Notes: generated by a model from the letters alone, not told the origin. Counted from the first letter of the stretch, positions 8,122 through 19,691 are shown. The stretch: 64,000 nt of DNA from Sideroxydans sp. (GCA_027310725.1 DAIDAG010000059.1:62001-126000); one strand, 5' to 3'. Numbers and translations: made by a program.

Positions 8122-9938
8122 ATTCGTTGATCGACCTGTTGCGGTTCGAGCTGGACGAAAAAAATCTGCAGATACGCGCGGAACAGGTTCGGGCACGCAT
8201 CGACAGTTATCCGCTGATGCTGGTCGCGGAACTGGTGCTGGCGCCGATGCTGGTGATGCTGATGTGGGACAGGATCGCACACCCCACGTTGCAGATATGG
8301 CTGGTGGCTGTCTATGCCGTACATGCCATAGAGTACTATTTTTGGCGCCGCCGGCGCACACTCACGAAGACCGTTTTGCAGAATCTCGACTGGGACCGGA
8401 CGTTCCGACGTTTGACCGGGCTGGTCGCAATCACATGGGGCAGCGCCGGCGTCCTGATGTTCGCTCCCGGCGATCTGGCTTATCAGGCACTGCTGATCTG
8501 TGTGGTGATGGGTATGTCGGCGGGCGCCGCGACCAGCAACCCCTTCCATCCTCCTTCGATGTTCATCTATCTGACGATAATGATCCTGCCTCTGCTGGGG
8601 CGGCTCGCATGGGAGAACGATCCGACGCATTGGATATTGTTCGGCATGTTGACCATGTTCTTCATTTTCGTTCTCAAATCGTCACTCGAGCTGATCCGCA
8701 CCTTTGAACAGTCGCAGCGGCGCAGGTTCGAGAATGAGCTTCTGGTGGGTGCTCTGCTGGAGCGGAAAAGGGAAGCCGAGGCTTCGCGCCAAGTGGCGGA
8801 ACAGGCCAGTCAGGCGAAATCGAAGTTCCTCGCGACCGCCAGCCACGACTTGCGCCAACCTTTGCAGGCATTGCGATTGTTCTCCGATGCCTTGCAGGAT
8901 ACCGCCAGGGAAAAGGAGACGATCCGTCTTGCCGGGCAGATCGGCAAATCGGTCAATGCCCTGGTCGACATGTTCGACGATCTGCTGGATGTCTCGCGCC
9001 TGGATGCGGGTATCGTCGAGCCGCGCAAGCAGCATTTCATGCTGGGGTCGTTGTTCGACCGGATATACGGCGACTTTGCGCCGCTGGCGCAGGCAAAGGG
9101 CCTGAGTTTTCAGTTGCCCGTCTGTAACGGCAACAAGTGCGGCCCGCAAGACATATGCAATGTAGTGATCTACAGCGATCCCTTCCTGCTGGAGCGCATG
9201 CTTCGCAACCTCATTTCCAATGCACTTCGCTATACCGATACCGGCGGCGTGGTCGTTCGTTGCAGCTGCAGGATAGGCATGGTCGGCCTGGAAGTCGCCG
9301 ACACCGGCATCGGCATCCGGGCGGAGACCTTGCCCCACATCTTCGAGGAATATTATCAGGCCGACAATCCGCACCGGGACAGGCGCAAAGGGCTGGGGCT
9401 GGGTTTGTCCATCGTGCGCCGGATCGAGAGTCTGCTGGAATGCAAAGTGCTGGTCAGTTCGAGGCCGGGCATCGGATCGGCATTCAGTTTCGATATCCCG
9501 TTAGGCAATTCCGAAAACCTGGCACAGCCCTTCGTGATCACCCATTCGCAATACGACCTGAACGGCCGGGTCGTTGCACTGGTGGAAGACGATCCCGATA
9601 TCCGCGAAGTGACTGCCGACCTTCTGGAGCAATGGGGATGCAAAGTGACGGCTGGCGAGTATGCGGAAGACGTCATGCGCAAGCTGGATATCGCCGGGTT
9701 GAGGCCCGATCTGCTGGTGTGCGATTTCCGCCTGCCCTACGGCATGACGGCCATCCATGTCATCAAAATGATGCGAGAAAAATGGGGCAAGGACCTGCCT
9801 GCGGTGGTGCTGACCGGGGACACCGCCAGTGCAACCCTGCAGGAGATACACGACAGCAAAGCGATCCTGCTGCACAAGCCGATCGCGCCGATACGCTTGC
9901 GGGCGATGATGCATTTCGCCCTGAACGGCGAAACCTAG
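8118..9938 (+). CDS. hybrid sensor histidine kinase / response regulator
   Basis: This 606-residue protein begins at the ATG that overlaps the SCO1 stop. The N-terminal part holds about six transmembrane helices in two groups of hydrophobic segments (roughly residues 32-200) with almost no periplasmic domain. A coiled-coil region (about 200-235) leads into the HisKA domain with phospho-acceptor motif ASHDLRQPLQ. The HATPase domain follows, with N box NLISNALRYT, G1 box VADTGIGI and G2 box GLGLGLSIV. A C-terminal receiver domain contains the acidic pair VEDDPD and the phospho-acceptor Asp of VCDFRLPYG. The signal is unknown. The LuxR-type regulator 55 bases downstream is the likely partner. 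Confidence 0.9.
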   Translation: MNSLIDLLRFELDEKNLQIRAEQVRARIDSYPLMLVAELVLAPMLVMLMWDRIAHPTLQIWLVAVYAVHAIEYYFWRRRRTLTKTVLQNLDWDRTFRRLTGLVAITWGSAGVLMFAPGDLAYQALLICVVMGMSAGAATSNPFHPPSMFIYLTIMILPLLGRLAWENDPTHWILFGMLTMFFIFVLKSSLELIRTFEQSQRRRFENELLVGALLERKREAEASRQVAEQASQAKSKFLATASHDLRQPLQALRLFSDALQDTAREKETIRLAGQIGKSVNALVDMFDDLLDVSRLDAGIVEPRKQHFMLGSLFDRIYGDFAPLAQAKGLSFQLPVCNGNKCGPQDICNVVIYSDPFLLERMLRNLISNALRYTDTGGVVVRCSCRIGMVGLEVADTGIGIRAETLPHIFEEYYQADNPHRDRRKGLGLGLSIVRRIESLLECKVLVSSRPGIGSAFSFDIPLGNSENLAQPFVITHSQYDLNGRVVALVEDDPDIREVTADLLEQWGCKVTAGEYAEDVMRKLDIAGLRPDLLVCDFRLPYGMTAIHVIKMMREKWGKDLPAVVLTGDTASATLQEIHDSKAILLHKPIAPIRLRAMMHFALNGET

Positions 9939-9993
9939 AAGCCCTTGCAGGGAGTGGTATGATTGCGGGCGCGAAAGTATTGGGGGGTAAAAG

Positions 9994-10680
9994 ATGAAGA
10001 TCAAGGTGCTCATGGCGGATGACCATGCGTTGTTCCGCGATGGCATGCGCTATGTGCTGCAGCAGCTTGCCGACGAGGTCGAGATACTGGATTCCGGGAA
10101 TTTTCAGGACGCATTGCAGCTGGTACATGACAATCCCGATGTCGATCTCGCGCTGCTCGATCTGAATATGCCGGGCAGCGAAGGCGTTCCGTCCATCCAG
10201 TTCTTCCATCTGCGGCATCCGGATATTCCGCTGGTGGTGGTCTCCGGTTCCGATCACCGGGACGATATCGAGAGCGTGATGGAATCGGGCGCGATGGGGT
10301 TCATCTCCAAGATGTCGTCCAGCAAGATCATGTTGTCGGCGTTGCGCATGGTGCTGGAGGGCGGAGTCTATCTGCCGCCGCAACTCCTGCAGCAAGCGGT
10401 GAACAATGTCGATCAGGGCGAGACGCTGGTGAACAAGCGTTCGCAACGCGCTGCAAAATTCGGGCTCACTACGCGCCAACTGGAAGTGTTGACCTTTCTT
10501 GCCTCGGGTCTGGCGAATAAGGAGATATCCAGAAAGATGAACCTGGCCGAGGGTACCGTCAAGATACACACTGCGGCGGTCTACCAGGCCCTGCATGTCA
10601 ACTCTCGGCTGGAAGCCGTCAGCGCGGCACGCCGCCTGGGATTCCTTCCGCCCGCCCCCAACGACTCCGAGGGAATTTGA
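9994..10680 (+). CDS. LuxR/NarL-family response regulator
   Basis: This 228-residue two-domain regulator has an N-terminal receiver domain with acidic residues MADDH near the start, phospho-acceptor Asp in [10 protein letters not shown] and the later Thr/Ser and Lys switch positions (VVSGSD, FISKMSS). The C-terminal LuxR-type helix-turn-helix reads [21 protein letters not shown] followed by [18 protein letters not shown] spaced GGGGT-rich Shine-Dalgarno (TTGGGGGGTAAAAG) precedes the ATG. It directly follows the hybrid kinase and is probably its output. Its stop shares one base with the ftsK start (TGATG), so ftsK may be translated from the same message. Confidence 0.92.
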   Translation: MKIKVLMADDHALFRDGMRYVLQQLADEVEILDSGNFQDALQLVHDNPDVDLALLDLNMPGSEGVPSIQFFHLRHPDIPLVVVSGSDHRDDIESVMESGAMGFISKMSSSKIMLSALRMVLEGGVYLPPQLLQQAVNNVDQGETLVNKRSQRAAKFGLTTRQLEVLTFLASGLANKEISRKMNLAEGTVKIHTAAVYQALHVNSRLEAVSAARRLGFLPPAPNDSEGI

Positions 10681-12953
10681 TGGCGCTACCCGAAAGCCCC
10701 CGTCCGCCATTGCCGGAAAGATTGCTCGGCCTGTTGCGCGAATCGCGCTGGCTGCTGCTGGTGGCGGTAGCGCTCTATCTGATCCTTATTCTGGCCGGTT
10801 ACGACCGCGCCGATCCATCCTGGTCGCATAGCGCGAGCGCGGCGATCACTCGCAACCCCGGCGGGGTGCTGGGTGCGTGGCTGGCGGATGTCCTGCTCTA
10901 CCTGTTCGGCTTTTCCGCCTGGTGGTGGGTGACGCTGATGTTGCAGCGCGTATGGGCCGGCTATCACCGCATCCGTGCCGACAGCATTTTCGACAAGCGC
11001 GCGCTGTGGGTTTCCCTGCTGGGTTTCCTGGTGTTGTTGTTTTCCAGCAGCGCACTGGAAGCCTTGCGCCTCTATACGTGGAAGGTGGCATTGCCGCTGG
11101 CTCCCGGCGGTATGCTGGGGGGCGCACTGGGCGGCGCGTTGTCGCATGCGCTGGGCTATACCGGCGCCACCTTGTTGCTGTTGGCATTGATGGTGGTGAG
11201 TTTCAGTCTTTATACCGGATTATCCTGGCTCCGTTTTGCCGACTGGCTGGGTACGGTGCTGGAAGAGGCCTGGTTCTGGGCGCGAAATGCCTGGCAGACG
11301 CGGCAGGACAAACGCATCGGTGTGCAGGCGATGCAGGAACGCAGTGTGGTGGTCGAAGAAGAAAAAAAGCGCGTGGAAGAACATCAGCCTATCCACATCG
11401 AGATGCCCGTCTTCGAAGTGCCGCGTTCGACGCGTGTGCAAAAGGAGAAGCAGGTCTCCCTGTTTGCCGATATGCCGGATTCGGACCTGCCGCCGTTGCA
11501 TCTGCTGGATGAGGCGAAGCAGCAGGTCGAAGTGGTTTCCGCCGAGACGCTGGAATTCACCTCGCGCCTGATCGAGCGCAAACTCAAGGATTTCGGCGTC
11601 GAGGTCAAAGTGGTCGGTGCCTATCCCGGTCCCGTCATCACGCGCTACGAGATCGATCCTGCAGTCGGCGTAAAGGGCAGCCAGATCACCAATCTGGTGC
11701 GCGACCTGGCGCGGGCCCTGTCCGTGGTCAGCATCCGCGTGGTCGAGACCATACCCGGCAAGAGCTACATGGCACTGGAACTGCCCAACCCGAAACGCCA
11801 GATCGTGCATCTCTCGGAGATACTCGGCTCCCAAGTCTATGCCGAGATGCATTCTCCGCTGACCATGGCGATGGGCAAAGATATTTCCGGCAAACCGGTG
11901 GTCGCCGACCTGGGCAAGATGCCGCATGTGCTGGTGGCAGGTACCACCGGTTCCGGCAAATCGGTGGCGATCAATGCCATGATCCTGAGCCTGCTGTACA
12001 AGTCCACGCCGCAACAGGTGCGCCTGCTGCTGGTCGATCCCAAGATGCTGGAACTTTCCGTGTACGAAGGCATTCCGCATCTGCTCGCCCCCGTGGTCAC
12101 CGATATGCGTCAGGCTGCTTCTGCCCTCAACTGGGGCGTTCAGGAAATGGACAAGCGTTACAAGTTGATGTCCGCACTCGGCGTGCGCAACATCGCCGGC
12201 TACAACCAGCAAGTGCGCGACGCCGTCAAAGCCGGAAAGCCGCTGACCAATCCGTTCACGATCACGCCGGAGAATCCGGAAGCGCTGGAAGAACTGCCGT
12301 TCATCGTGATCTTCATTGACGAACTCGCCGACCTGATGATGGTGGTGGGCAAGAAGGTGGAAGAGCTTATTGCGCGCCTGGCGCAGAAAGCGCGCGCTGC
12401 GGGCATCCACCTGGTGCTGGCGACGCAACGCCCCTCGGTCGACGTTATCACCGGGTTGATCAAAGCCAACGTGCCGACGCGCGTCGCGTTCCAGGTATCG
12501 AGCAAGATCGACTCGCGCACGATTCTCGACCAGATGGGGGCGGAAGCGTTGCTGGGCCAGGGCGACATGCTCTACCTGCCGCCGGGCAGCGGCTATCCGC
12601 AGCGCGTACACGGGGCGTTCGTTTCCGACCAGGAAGTCCATCGCGTCGCCGAATATCTCAAGGCGCAGGGCCAGCCGAACTATGTCGATGGCGTGCTGAC
12701 TTCGCTGGATGAAGCGGCCGAGGGTGAATACGATGGCGGGGGAGGCGAAGCCGAGGCCGATGCACTGTACGATCAGGCAGTGGAGATCGTGTTGAAAACG
12801 CGCCGTCCTTCCATCTCCCTCGTGCAACGCCATTTGCGCATCGGCTACAACCGCGCCGCGCGCCTGATTGAAGCGATGGAAAAAGCCGGGCTGGTTTCGC
12901 CCATGCAAAGCAACGGCAACCGTGAAGTGCTTGCACCCAATCGAGAAGGGTGA
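10680..12953 (+). CDS. ftsK: DNA translocase FtsK
   Basis: FtsK anchors at the division septum and pumps DNA so that the terminus region is segregated and dimers are resolved. The 757-residue protein has four or so N-terminal transmembrane helices (about residues 20-180), a short linker (typical of non-enteric FtsK/SpoIIIE) and a RecA-like motor with Walker [10 protein letters not shown] and Walker [15 protein letters not shown]. The C-terminal gamma winged helix ([33 protein letters not shown]) reads KOPS sites. The ATG at 10680 overlaps the regulator's stop; an in-frame TTG three bases earlier is less likely. A purine-rich palindrome starts at its stop codon. Confidence 0.95.
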   Translation: MALPESPRPPLPERLLGLLRESRWLLLVAVALYLILILAGYDRADPSWSHSASAAITRNPGGVLGAWLADVLLYLFGFSAWWWVTLMLQRVWAGYHRIRADSIFDKRALWVSLLGFLVLLFSSSALEALRLYTWKVALPLAPGGMLGGALGGALSHALGYTGATLLLLALMVVSFSLYTGLSWLRFADWLGTVLEEAWFWARNAWQTRQDKRIGVQAMQERSVVVEEEKKRVEEHQPIHIEMPVFEVPRSTRVQKEKQVSLFADMPDSDLPPLHLLDEAKQQVEVVSAETLEFTSRLIERKLKDFGVEVKVVGAYPGPVITRYEIDPAVGVKGSQITNLVRDLARALSVVSIRVVETIPGKSYMALELPNPKRQIVHLSEILGSQVYAEMHSPLTMAMGKDISGKPVVADLGKMPHVLVAGTTGSGKSVAINAMILSLLYKSTPQQVRLLLVDPKMLELSVYEGIPHLLAPVVTDMRQAASALNWGVQEMDKRYKLMSALGVRNIAGYNQQVRDAVKAGKPLTNPFTITPENPEALEELPFIVIFIDELADLMMVVGKKVEELIARLAQKARAAGIHLVLATQRPSVDVITGLIKANVPTRVAFQVSSKIDSRTILDQMGAEALLGQGDMLYLPPGSGYPQRVHGAFVSDQEVHRVAEYLKAQGQPNYVDGVLTSLDEAAEGEYDGGGGEAEADALYDQAVEIVLKTRRPSISLVQRHLRIGYNRAARLIEAMEKAGLVSPMQSNGNREVLAPNREG

Positions 12954-13029
12954 AAGGGAACAGGGGAAAGGGTAGAAGCCGCGGCGCGCGCGGGTTTTAC
13001 CTTTCGCTCTTCCCTCTTCTCCTTTTCCC
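12951..13029. repeat. purine/pyrimidine-rich palindromic repeat
   Basis: A loose inverted repeat starts at the ftsK stop: AAAGGGAACAGGGGAAAGGG on the left arm and CTTCCCTCTTCTCCTTTTCCC on the right, around a GC-only centre (GCCGCGGCGCGCGCGG). It could form a long imperfect stem between ftsK and lolA. No T-run follows, so it is not a standard terminator. Confidence 0.6.
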
Positions 13030-13050
13030 ATTAACTCACAGGTCTGGAAT

Positions 13051-13665
13051 ATGTTAAGAAAATTACTCATCACACTTTTGTTGCTTGCATCGACAACCGC
13101 GCATGCGAGTGCCATCCAGAAGCTCCATACCTTCGTCGTTTCGACGCATTCGGCGCAAGCCGATTTCACGCAAGAGGTGCTGGACAAGAACGGCAAACGC
13201 ATCCAGAGCGCTTCGGGCACCATGCAGTTCGAGCGCCCCGGGCGATTCCGCTGGGTCTACAAGAAGCCGTATGAACAGCTCATCGTCGGCGATGGCAAGA
13301 AATTCTGGATGTACGACGCCGACCTGAACCAGGTCACGGTGAAGAAACTGGATGCCGCGCTGGGCAGCAGTCCCGCGGCACTGCTCTCCGGCAGCAACGA
13401 GATCGAGCGCGACTTTGCGCTCAAGGACATCGACGACCGCGACGGTCTGGAATGGCTGCAAGCCACCCCGAAATCGGCCGAGACGACTTTCCAGAAGATA
13501 CTGATGGCGTTCAACGCCAAGTCTGAACTGATGGTGATGGAATTGCACGATTCCTTCGGCCATCACACGGTATTGCGCTTTTCCGGGCTGAAGAGCAATC
13601 CGTCTTTCGGTGCGCAGCAGTTCAAGTTCGTGCCGCCCAAAGGTGCGGACGTGCTGGGCGAGTAA
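13051..13665 (+). CDS. lolA: outer-membrane lipoprotein carrier protein LolA
   Basis: LolA is the periplasmic carrier that takes lipoproteins from LolCDE at the inner membrane to LolB at the outer membrane. The 204-residue product has a clear signal peptide (KLLITLLLLASTTAHA) with cleavage after about residue 19. The family pattern follows: QADFTQ near the mature start, the GTMQFERPGRFRWVYKKPYEQLIVGDG strand region and a C-terminal GADVLGE end. It lies directly downstream of ftsK, the arrangement seen in many proteobacteria, and shares one base with the rarA start (TAATG). Confidence 0.93.
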   Translation: MLRKLLITLLLLASTTAHASAIQKLHTFVVSTHSAQADFTQEVLDKNGKRIQSASGTMQFERPGRFRWVYKKPYEQLIVGDGKKFWMYDADLNQVTVKKLDAALGSSPAALLSGSNEIERDFALKDIDDRDGLEWLQATPKSAETTFQKILMAFNAKSELMVMELHDSFGHHTVLRFSGLKSNPSFGAQQFKFVPPKGADVLGE

Positions 13666-14977
13666 TGAGCAGCGCTGACCTGTTTGCTCCCAACCAACCC
13701 GCTGCACCCCTGGCCGAACGGCTGCGTCCAAAAAATATAGACGAAGTCATCGGACAGTCGCATCTGCTTGGCGAAGGCAAGCCGTTGCGCCTTGCCTTCC
13801 AATCGGGCAAGTTGCATTCCATGATCTTGTGGGGACCGCCGGGCGTGGGCAAGACGACACTGGCCAGATTGATGGCATCGGCTTTCGATGCCGAATTCGT
13901 GCCGCTGTCGGCGGTGCTGTCCGGCGTGAAGGACATCCGCGAGGCCATCGCGCAGGCCGAGCAGACTTTGCAGCAGAGCGGCCGCCACACTATCCTGTTC
14001 GTGGACGAAGTCCACCGTTTCAACAAGTCGCAACAGGATGCCTTCCTGCCGTTCGTCGAACAGGGATTGGTCACCTTCATCGGCGCGACCACCGAGAACC
14101 CTTCGTTCGAGTTGAACAACGCTTTGCTCTCGCGGGCGCAGGTGTATGTGCTGCAATCCCTGTCGGAAGCCGAGATGGCGCAATTGTTCGAGCGTGCGCG
14201 GCAGACCGCGTTGCCGGATATCACATTCGATGCGGCGGCGCGGGGGCGCGTTATCGGCTATGCGGACGGCGATGCAAGGCGACTGCTCAATGTGCTGGAG
14301 CAGTTGCAGACTGCGGCGGCTGCGGCCAACTTGAAGAACATCGACGTCGCCTTCCTCGACAACACACTGGCGCAAAAACTGCGCCGCTTCGACAAGGGCG
14401 GCGAAGCCTTCTATGACCAGATCTCCGCGCTGCACAAGTCCGTGCGCGGCTCCAACCCCGATGCGGCTCTGTACTGGCTGGTGCGCATGCTGGACGGTGG
14501 CGCCGACCCTCGCTACCTGGCGCGGCGCATCGTGCGCATGGCGTGGGAAGACATCGGTCTGGCCGATCCGCGCGCCATCCAGCTGTGCAACGATGCAGCA
14601 GCGACCTACGAACGTCTCGGCTCGCCGGAAGGCGAGCTGGCGCTGGCGCAGGCCGTGCTGTACCTCGCCGTCGCGGCGAAATCGAATGCCGGGTATGTCG
14701 CGTATAATGCCGCCCGCGCCTTTGTCAGCCAGGACGGCTCGCGCGAAGTGCCGCTGCACTTGCGCAACGCGCCGACAAAATTGATGAAACAGCTGGATTA
14801 CGGCAAGGATTACCGCTACGCGCACGATGAGGCTGGTGGTTATGCGGCGGGGGAAAATTACTTCCCCGACGGTATGCCGGAAGTGAGCTTTTACGAGCCG
14901 ACCGAGCGCGGGCTGGAAGCGAAGATTGCGGAGAAGCTGGCGCATTTGCGCGAGCTGGATGCAAAAGCAAAGAAAAT

Positions 14978-14981
<4 letters not shown>
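13665..14981 (+). CDS. rarA: replication-associated recombination protein A (RarA/MgsA)
   Basis: RarA is a clamp-loader-like AAA+ ATPase that works at stalled replication forks. The 438-residue protein contains Walker A GPPGVGKTTL (about residues 57-66), Walker B ILFVDEVHRFNKSQQD, the sensor GATTENPSFE, and the C-terminal tetramerisation region with the conserved DGGADPRYLARRIVRMAWEDIGLADP stretch. The ftsK-lolA-rarA-serS order is widespread in gamma- and betaproteobacteria. The TAG stop codon lies inside a palindromic repeat that begins one base before it, so the current C-terminus (AKAKKM) may be set by the repeat. Confidence 0.95.
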
Positions 14982-16378
<1,397 letters not shown>

Positions 16379-16392
16379 TTGTTTTAGTTCCG

Positions 16393-16420
16393 GCGTAACC
16401 CGAATGCGGGTTAGCCTACA
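16393..16420. repeat. degenerate REP-like stem after serS
   Basis: GCGTAACCCG-AAT-GCGGGTTAGC followed by CTACA is a single degenerate unit of the repeat seen at 14978-15068. It begins 14 bases after the serS stop. Without a T-run it is a poor terminator. Confidence 0.65.
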
Positions 16421-16497
16421 CAGCAAGAATACTTGTGGCGGAGGCTAATATGCGCGCAGCGAATGTTAAACGAGCGATAGCGAGTGGCCGTAGCCAA

Positions 16498-16584
16498 AAC
16501 TACCAGCAAGCCGACGGCAGCGTGCTGGTACCGGAAGTGCTGCGTCCTTACATGGGCGGACTGACCTCCATCAACGCGATCTGA
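16498..16584 (+). pseudogene. displaced second serS 3' end
   Basis: The bases read in frame as [20 protein letters not shown], then GLTSINAI, then TGA. This is clearly homologous to the last residues of the intact SerS upstream ([20 protein letters not shown], then GIESIRAS) and closer to the NYQQADGS form common in other SerS proteins. There is no start codon or upstream SerS sequence in frame, so it is a remnant. The two tails differ at many synonymous sites, which argues against a recent tandem duplication. See the finding on serS. Confidence 0.85.
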
Positions 16585-16748
16585 TCCGAAAGGGGGCTTG
16601 CTTGCTCCTCGCCTCCCGCATATTTTGCCAATGCCGCATGTCGTTGTGCCGGGATTGTTGAACAAATCCATAGCAATCAGCCCGGAACTGCTGCGTCAGC
16701 CATCGTACTGCGGATCAACCGGTTCCTGTTGTCGGCGCGACGGTAAAC

Positions 16749-18125
16749 TTAATTGATGAGACTGCCAACGAAGCTTTTTTTCAAAGTCGGCGGCAACTGA
16801 TACAGATTTTCCTGGGCATCCAGGCGTTTCAGCATGTCCTCGTACAGGCGCACGGTTTCGACGAGGATCACTGCTTCACCTCCCCGCGCCTTGCCTCGCT
16901 TGGCATTCTTGTAGAACGAAGGGCGCGACAGCAAGGGCATCATACGTTTCACGTCGGCCCACACATCCGGGTTCAATCCGGATTGGCTCGCCAGAATGCG
17001 GGCGTCCTCCAGATGTCCCATACCCTGGTTGTAGGCAGCCAGTGCCATCCACAGCCGATCTTCTTCGCTGATACGCAGCGGCAGTTGTTCCTTGAGCAAT
17101 TGCAGGTAATGCGCCCCGGCGAGGATGCTGGAATGCGCATCGAGGCGGTTCTCGAGGTTCATGCGGTCGGCGGTCTCATCGGTCAGCATCATCATGCCGC
17201 GCACATTGGTGTATGAAGTGGCATTCGGGTTCCAGTGCGATTCCTGGTATGAGAGTGCGGCAAGCAATTGCCATTCGATGCCGGTGAGGTCGGCCGCTTC
17301 CTGGAACCAGTGCTTGTAACGCGGCAGCAGGGTGCGCGTCTGGGCGATGAAGGCTTCGGCATCCATCGCATCGAGACGGTCATTGTGGCCGTAGTGGCGG
17401 TCGATCAGCTGGCGCAGGGAGCCGTCCTGCTTGATGCGCGCGAAGAATTGCTGCGCTTCGTCAAACAGTTTTGCGTCGCCGTCGACGGCGAAAGCCCAGG
17501 ACATATCGGAGGGCGAATCGATATCCAGAGCGACGCCCAGTTCGGGATAGTAATTTCGCGCGGTTGCGAGCTGCTCCTCGTTCGCTACCGTGCAGTCCAG
17601 TTCGCCGTCGGCAACTTCCTCCAGCAGTTCGGCAGGCGAGGTGTTGCGCTGCGATCTCCAGCCCAGCTTGTCATGTTCGTGACGCACCTCGCGCAATGCC
17701 GCCTCCTGCGGTGATCCGGCGGCAACGGCCAGCTCGCGGCCGTCGAGTTCGTCCAGGTCATCCGGAGTCGTGCCGTGGCAGATCAGCAGTTCTTCAAGCG
17801 ATTGATAAGCCTTGCCGAAGCGAACCGCGTAGTCGCTCGTGTTGCGGACGCCGGTCGCAAGATGGGCCTTGTGGGCGGCCAGTGCGGGAAGAGCCTGGTC
17901 GATCGGCAAGGGAATAAGCTTCAGTTTCACTTGCAGCTGTTGGGCAAACCGTTCGGCCAGTTCGGTCTCAAAGGTGTTCTCGGCCTCCATTTCGGCAGGC
18001 GGAACGATGACCACCAGCTCGCCCTGATGCCAGTCCGGCAAGGGGTCGACGGCAGTGGTTTTGATCCAGAGCCAGGCACACAGCGCTAGGGCGACCGCGA
18101 GTTGTAGTGGGAGCAAGCTGCGCAT
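16749..18125 (-). CDS. mltF: MltF-like membrane-bound lytic murein transglycosylase
   Basis: MltF cleaves the MurNAc-GlcNAc bond of peptidoglycan with formation of 1,6-anhydromuropeptides. The 458-residue protein has an N-terminal hydrophobic signal or anchor (about residues 5-22). An SBP_bac_3-like regulatory domain (about 35-265) resembles amino-acid binding proteins. The C-terminal SLT domain carries the catalytic Glu in SYQESHWNP and the conserved GMMMLTDETA and AYNQGMGHLEDAR motifs. This two-domain order is that of E. coli MltF. It is convergent with serS and faces the palindromic element at 18129. Confidence 0.9.
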   Translation of the reverse strand: MRSLLPLQLAVALALCAWLWIKTTAVDPLPDWHQGELVVIVPPAEMEAENTFETELAERFAQQLQVKLKLIPLPIDQALPALAAHKAHLATGVRNTSDYAVRFGKAYQSLEELLICHGTTPDDLDELDGRELAVAAGSPQEAALREVRHEHDKLGWRSQRNTSPAELLEEVADGELDCTVANEEQLATARNYYPELGVALDIDSPSDMSWAFAVDGDAKLFDEAQQFFARIKQDGSLRQLIDRHYGHNDRLDAMDAEAFIAQTRTLLPRYKHWFQEAADLTGIEWQLLAALSYQESHWNPNATSYTNVRGMMMLTDETADRMNLENRLDAHSSILAGAHYLQLLKEQLPLRISEEDRLWMALAAYNQGMGHLEDARILASQSGLNPDVWADVKRMMPLLSRPSFYKNAKRGKARGGEAVILVETVRLYEDMLKRLDAQENLYQLPPTLKKSFVGSLIN

Positions 18126-18128
18126 TCA

Positions 18129-18594
18129 GGAACCTTCAATTGAGTCCCCCATGACCGCGCACATGGTTTTGCGGGATGGGATGCAAGGAAAACGACACCG
18201 CGAATGGTAATTCCATTCGCTAGGAGTAGCACCCCCGACACGGTGCGCGCGAGCGTCAGGTGCGGGAGGGGGTTGCAAGCGGCTGCTCCCGCAAACGGCT
18301 GCTGCGCAGTAACGTGACGCAGCCGCACGACGCAGACCGCCCGCAAAACCATGTGCCCGAAGGGTTGCCGACAAAAATGGGCGCTCGCGGCGTTGCGCTC
18401 CTTGGCATCGTAGTAACACTGCCGCCATGACACGGTGCGTGAAGCGGTGAGTGCGGGAGTGGCGGCATGCGACTGCTCCCGCAAACGGCTGGCTTTGCCA
18501 GTAACGTGTCGCAGGCGCTACCGGCGTCGCGCGCCTTGCGATCATCCCATTTTTGTTAGCAACGCGGTTCATGGTGGACTCAATTGGAGGTTCC
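18129..18594. repeat. 466-bp palindromic element with terminal inverted repeats
   Basis: The ends are about 31-bp inverted repeats: GGAACCTTCAATTGAGTCC at 18129 and GGACTCAATTGGAGGTTCC ending at 18594, with few mismatches plus one indel. Inside are a perfect 17-bp inverted pair (GCACATGGTTTTGCGGG at 18159-18175; complement at 18339-18355) and two direct units (CACGGTGCG... at 18239 and 18431) that share TGCTCCCGCAAACGGCTG and CAGTAACGTG. Short open frames across it are unlikely to be genes. It lies between mltF and the tRNA-Ser gene and looks like a composite non-autonomous (MITE/REP-type) element. No other features are seen in 18126-18685. Confidence 0.8.
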
Positions 18595-18685
18595 CCAACA
18601 TTCTGCCCGAAAATCAAATGTTGCTGGTAAAATGCGCGCCCTCGCGATGCCAAGCATTTTCTGCGCATGTTGCGGGGTAGTATTC

Positions 18686-18775
<90 letters not shown>

Positions 18776-19013
18776 GTTACGTTGTCCCCATGGGCGTTGC
18801 GGTAGCAATGGGTTCTTACCCTTCGCTGCCGTTACACCAGCCTTGAGCTGAAGCAAACAGCCAGCTCGACCATGAAACGCTGGTCCCGGTTCTCCCCATC
18901 CAATGATTCGTAAAATTCTCGTTACCATGCGTTTTCATATTGTTCTGCGATTCGCAGTCGGGTAATGTTCGTGCCGTTGCCGTTTAGCGTTCAACATTAC
19001 GACTGGAGAACAT

Positions 19014-19409
19014 ATGCACAAAGGGAGTTGTCTATGCGGCGCCGTAGAATATGAAATCGCAGGCCCTCTCGGCCCGGTCGTCTATTGCCACTGCTCCCGT
19101 TGCCGAAAGGCGAGTGGTTCTGCTTTTAATGCAATGTCACCCGTCTCTGCGGCAGACTTTCGAATCGTCAAGGGGCAGGAATGCCTGAGGGACTATCGCA
19201 ATAGTGCAGGCGTCAATCGTGTGTTCTGCGGCATGTGCGGTTCCCCGATAATTGGCAAGCGTGATAGCGCGCCGGAAATTGTCCGGGTGCGTATAGGCAC
19301 GCTTGATACCCCGGTAAATAGTCAGGTTTCTTCACATGTCTTTGCTGGTTCCAAGGCATCGTGGGATGAAATTCTCGATCATGCCCCGCAATATGAAGAA
19401 CGTCCCTAA
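19014..19409 (+). CDS. GFA/CENP-V domain protein
   Basis: This 131-residue protein is of the glutathione-dependent formaldehyde-activating (GFA) fold. The zinc-binding cysteines are visible: GSCLCGAVEYE at the N-terminus, CHCSRCRKASGSAF at about residue 26, and CGMCGSPI near residue 72. Most GFA-domain proteins in bacteria are not proven to act on formaldehyde, so the substrate is unknown. It is preceded by GACTGGAGAACAT, giving an RBS, and followed after three bases by a small membrane protein gene. About 240 bases upstream, after the tRNA, show no other feature. Confidence 0.88.
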   Translation: MHKGSCLCGAVEYEIAGPLGPVVYCHCSRCRKASGSAFNAMSPVSAADFRIVKGQECLRDYRNSAGVNRVFCGMCGSPIIGKRDSAPEIVRVRIGTLDTPVNSQVSSHVFAGSKASWDEILDHAPQYEERP

Positions 19410-19412
19410 TTA

Positions 19413-19691
19413 ATGGCCATGTTTTCACTACCATCCATATGGAATCTGATTATTTCCACCATAGTATTTTCCATTGCGGCCAAATATATCGGCAGCCATC
19501 TGCATAATCGTGGAATCCCGGAAGGCAGGAAGCGCAGTTTATGGGTGTTAGGGCTGGCCTCGCTGCTATCCTGGGGCGCAGGGGAAGCGGCGGATTGGAC
19601 GCAAGAAAGAATAGAAGGACAGCAACCGGCAACGCAAGCTTCGGTTGAGCCTTCACAATTAATGAGGGAAGTCGATCAAATCCGAAAATGA
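19413..19691 (+). CDS. small membrane protein, unknown
   Basis: This 92-residue protein is not recognised. Hydrophobic segments lie at about residues 7-26 and 43-58 (WVLGLASLLSWGAGEA), joined by a basic loop (HNRGIPEGRKRS). A polar, glutamine-rich C-terminal tail follows. The first ATG is three bases after the GFA gene stop; a second in-frame ATG is at codon 3. Close spacing with the GFA gene suggests co-transcription. Codon use is in keeping with a real gene, but no family is apparent. Confidence 0.55.
   Translation: MAMFSLPSIWNLIISTIVFSIAAKYIGSHLHNRGIPEGRKRSLWVLGLASLLSWGAGEAADWTQERIEGQQPATQASVEPSQLMREVDQIRK

Noticed and set aside
11220-13223. Long minus-strand open frame opposite ftsK and lolA
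   Set aside because: It is a compositional shadow: the plus strand encodes clear FtsK and LolA, and the minus frame gives His/Arg/Gln-rich sequence without any family motif.
18086-18680. Small open frames on both strands in the palindromic element
   Set aside because: They overlap the inverted repeats, are Arg/Ala/Cys-rich and resemble no protein; structure explains the region better.
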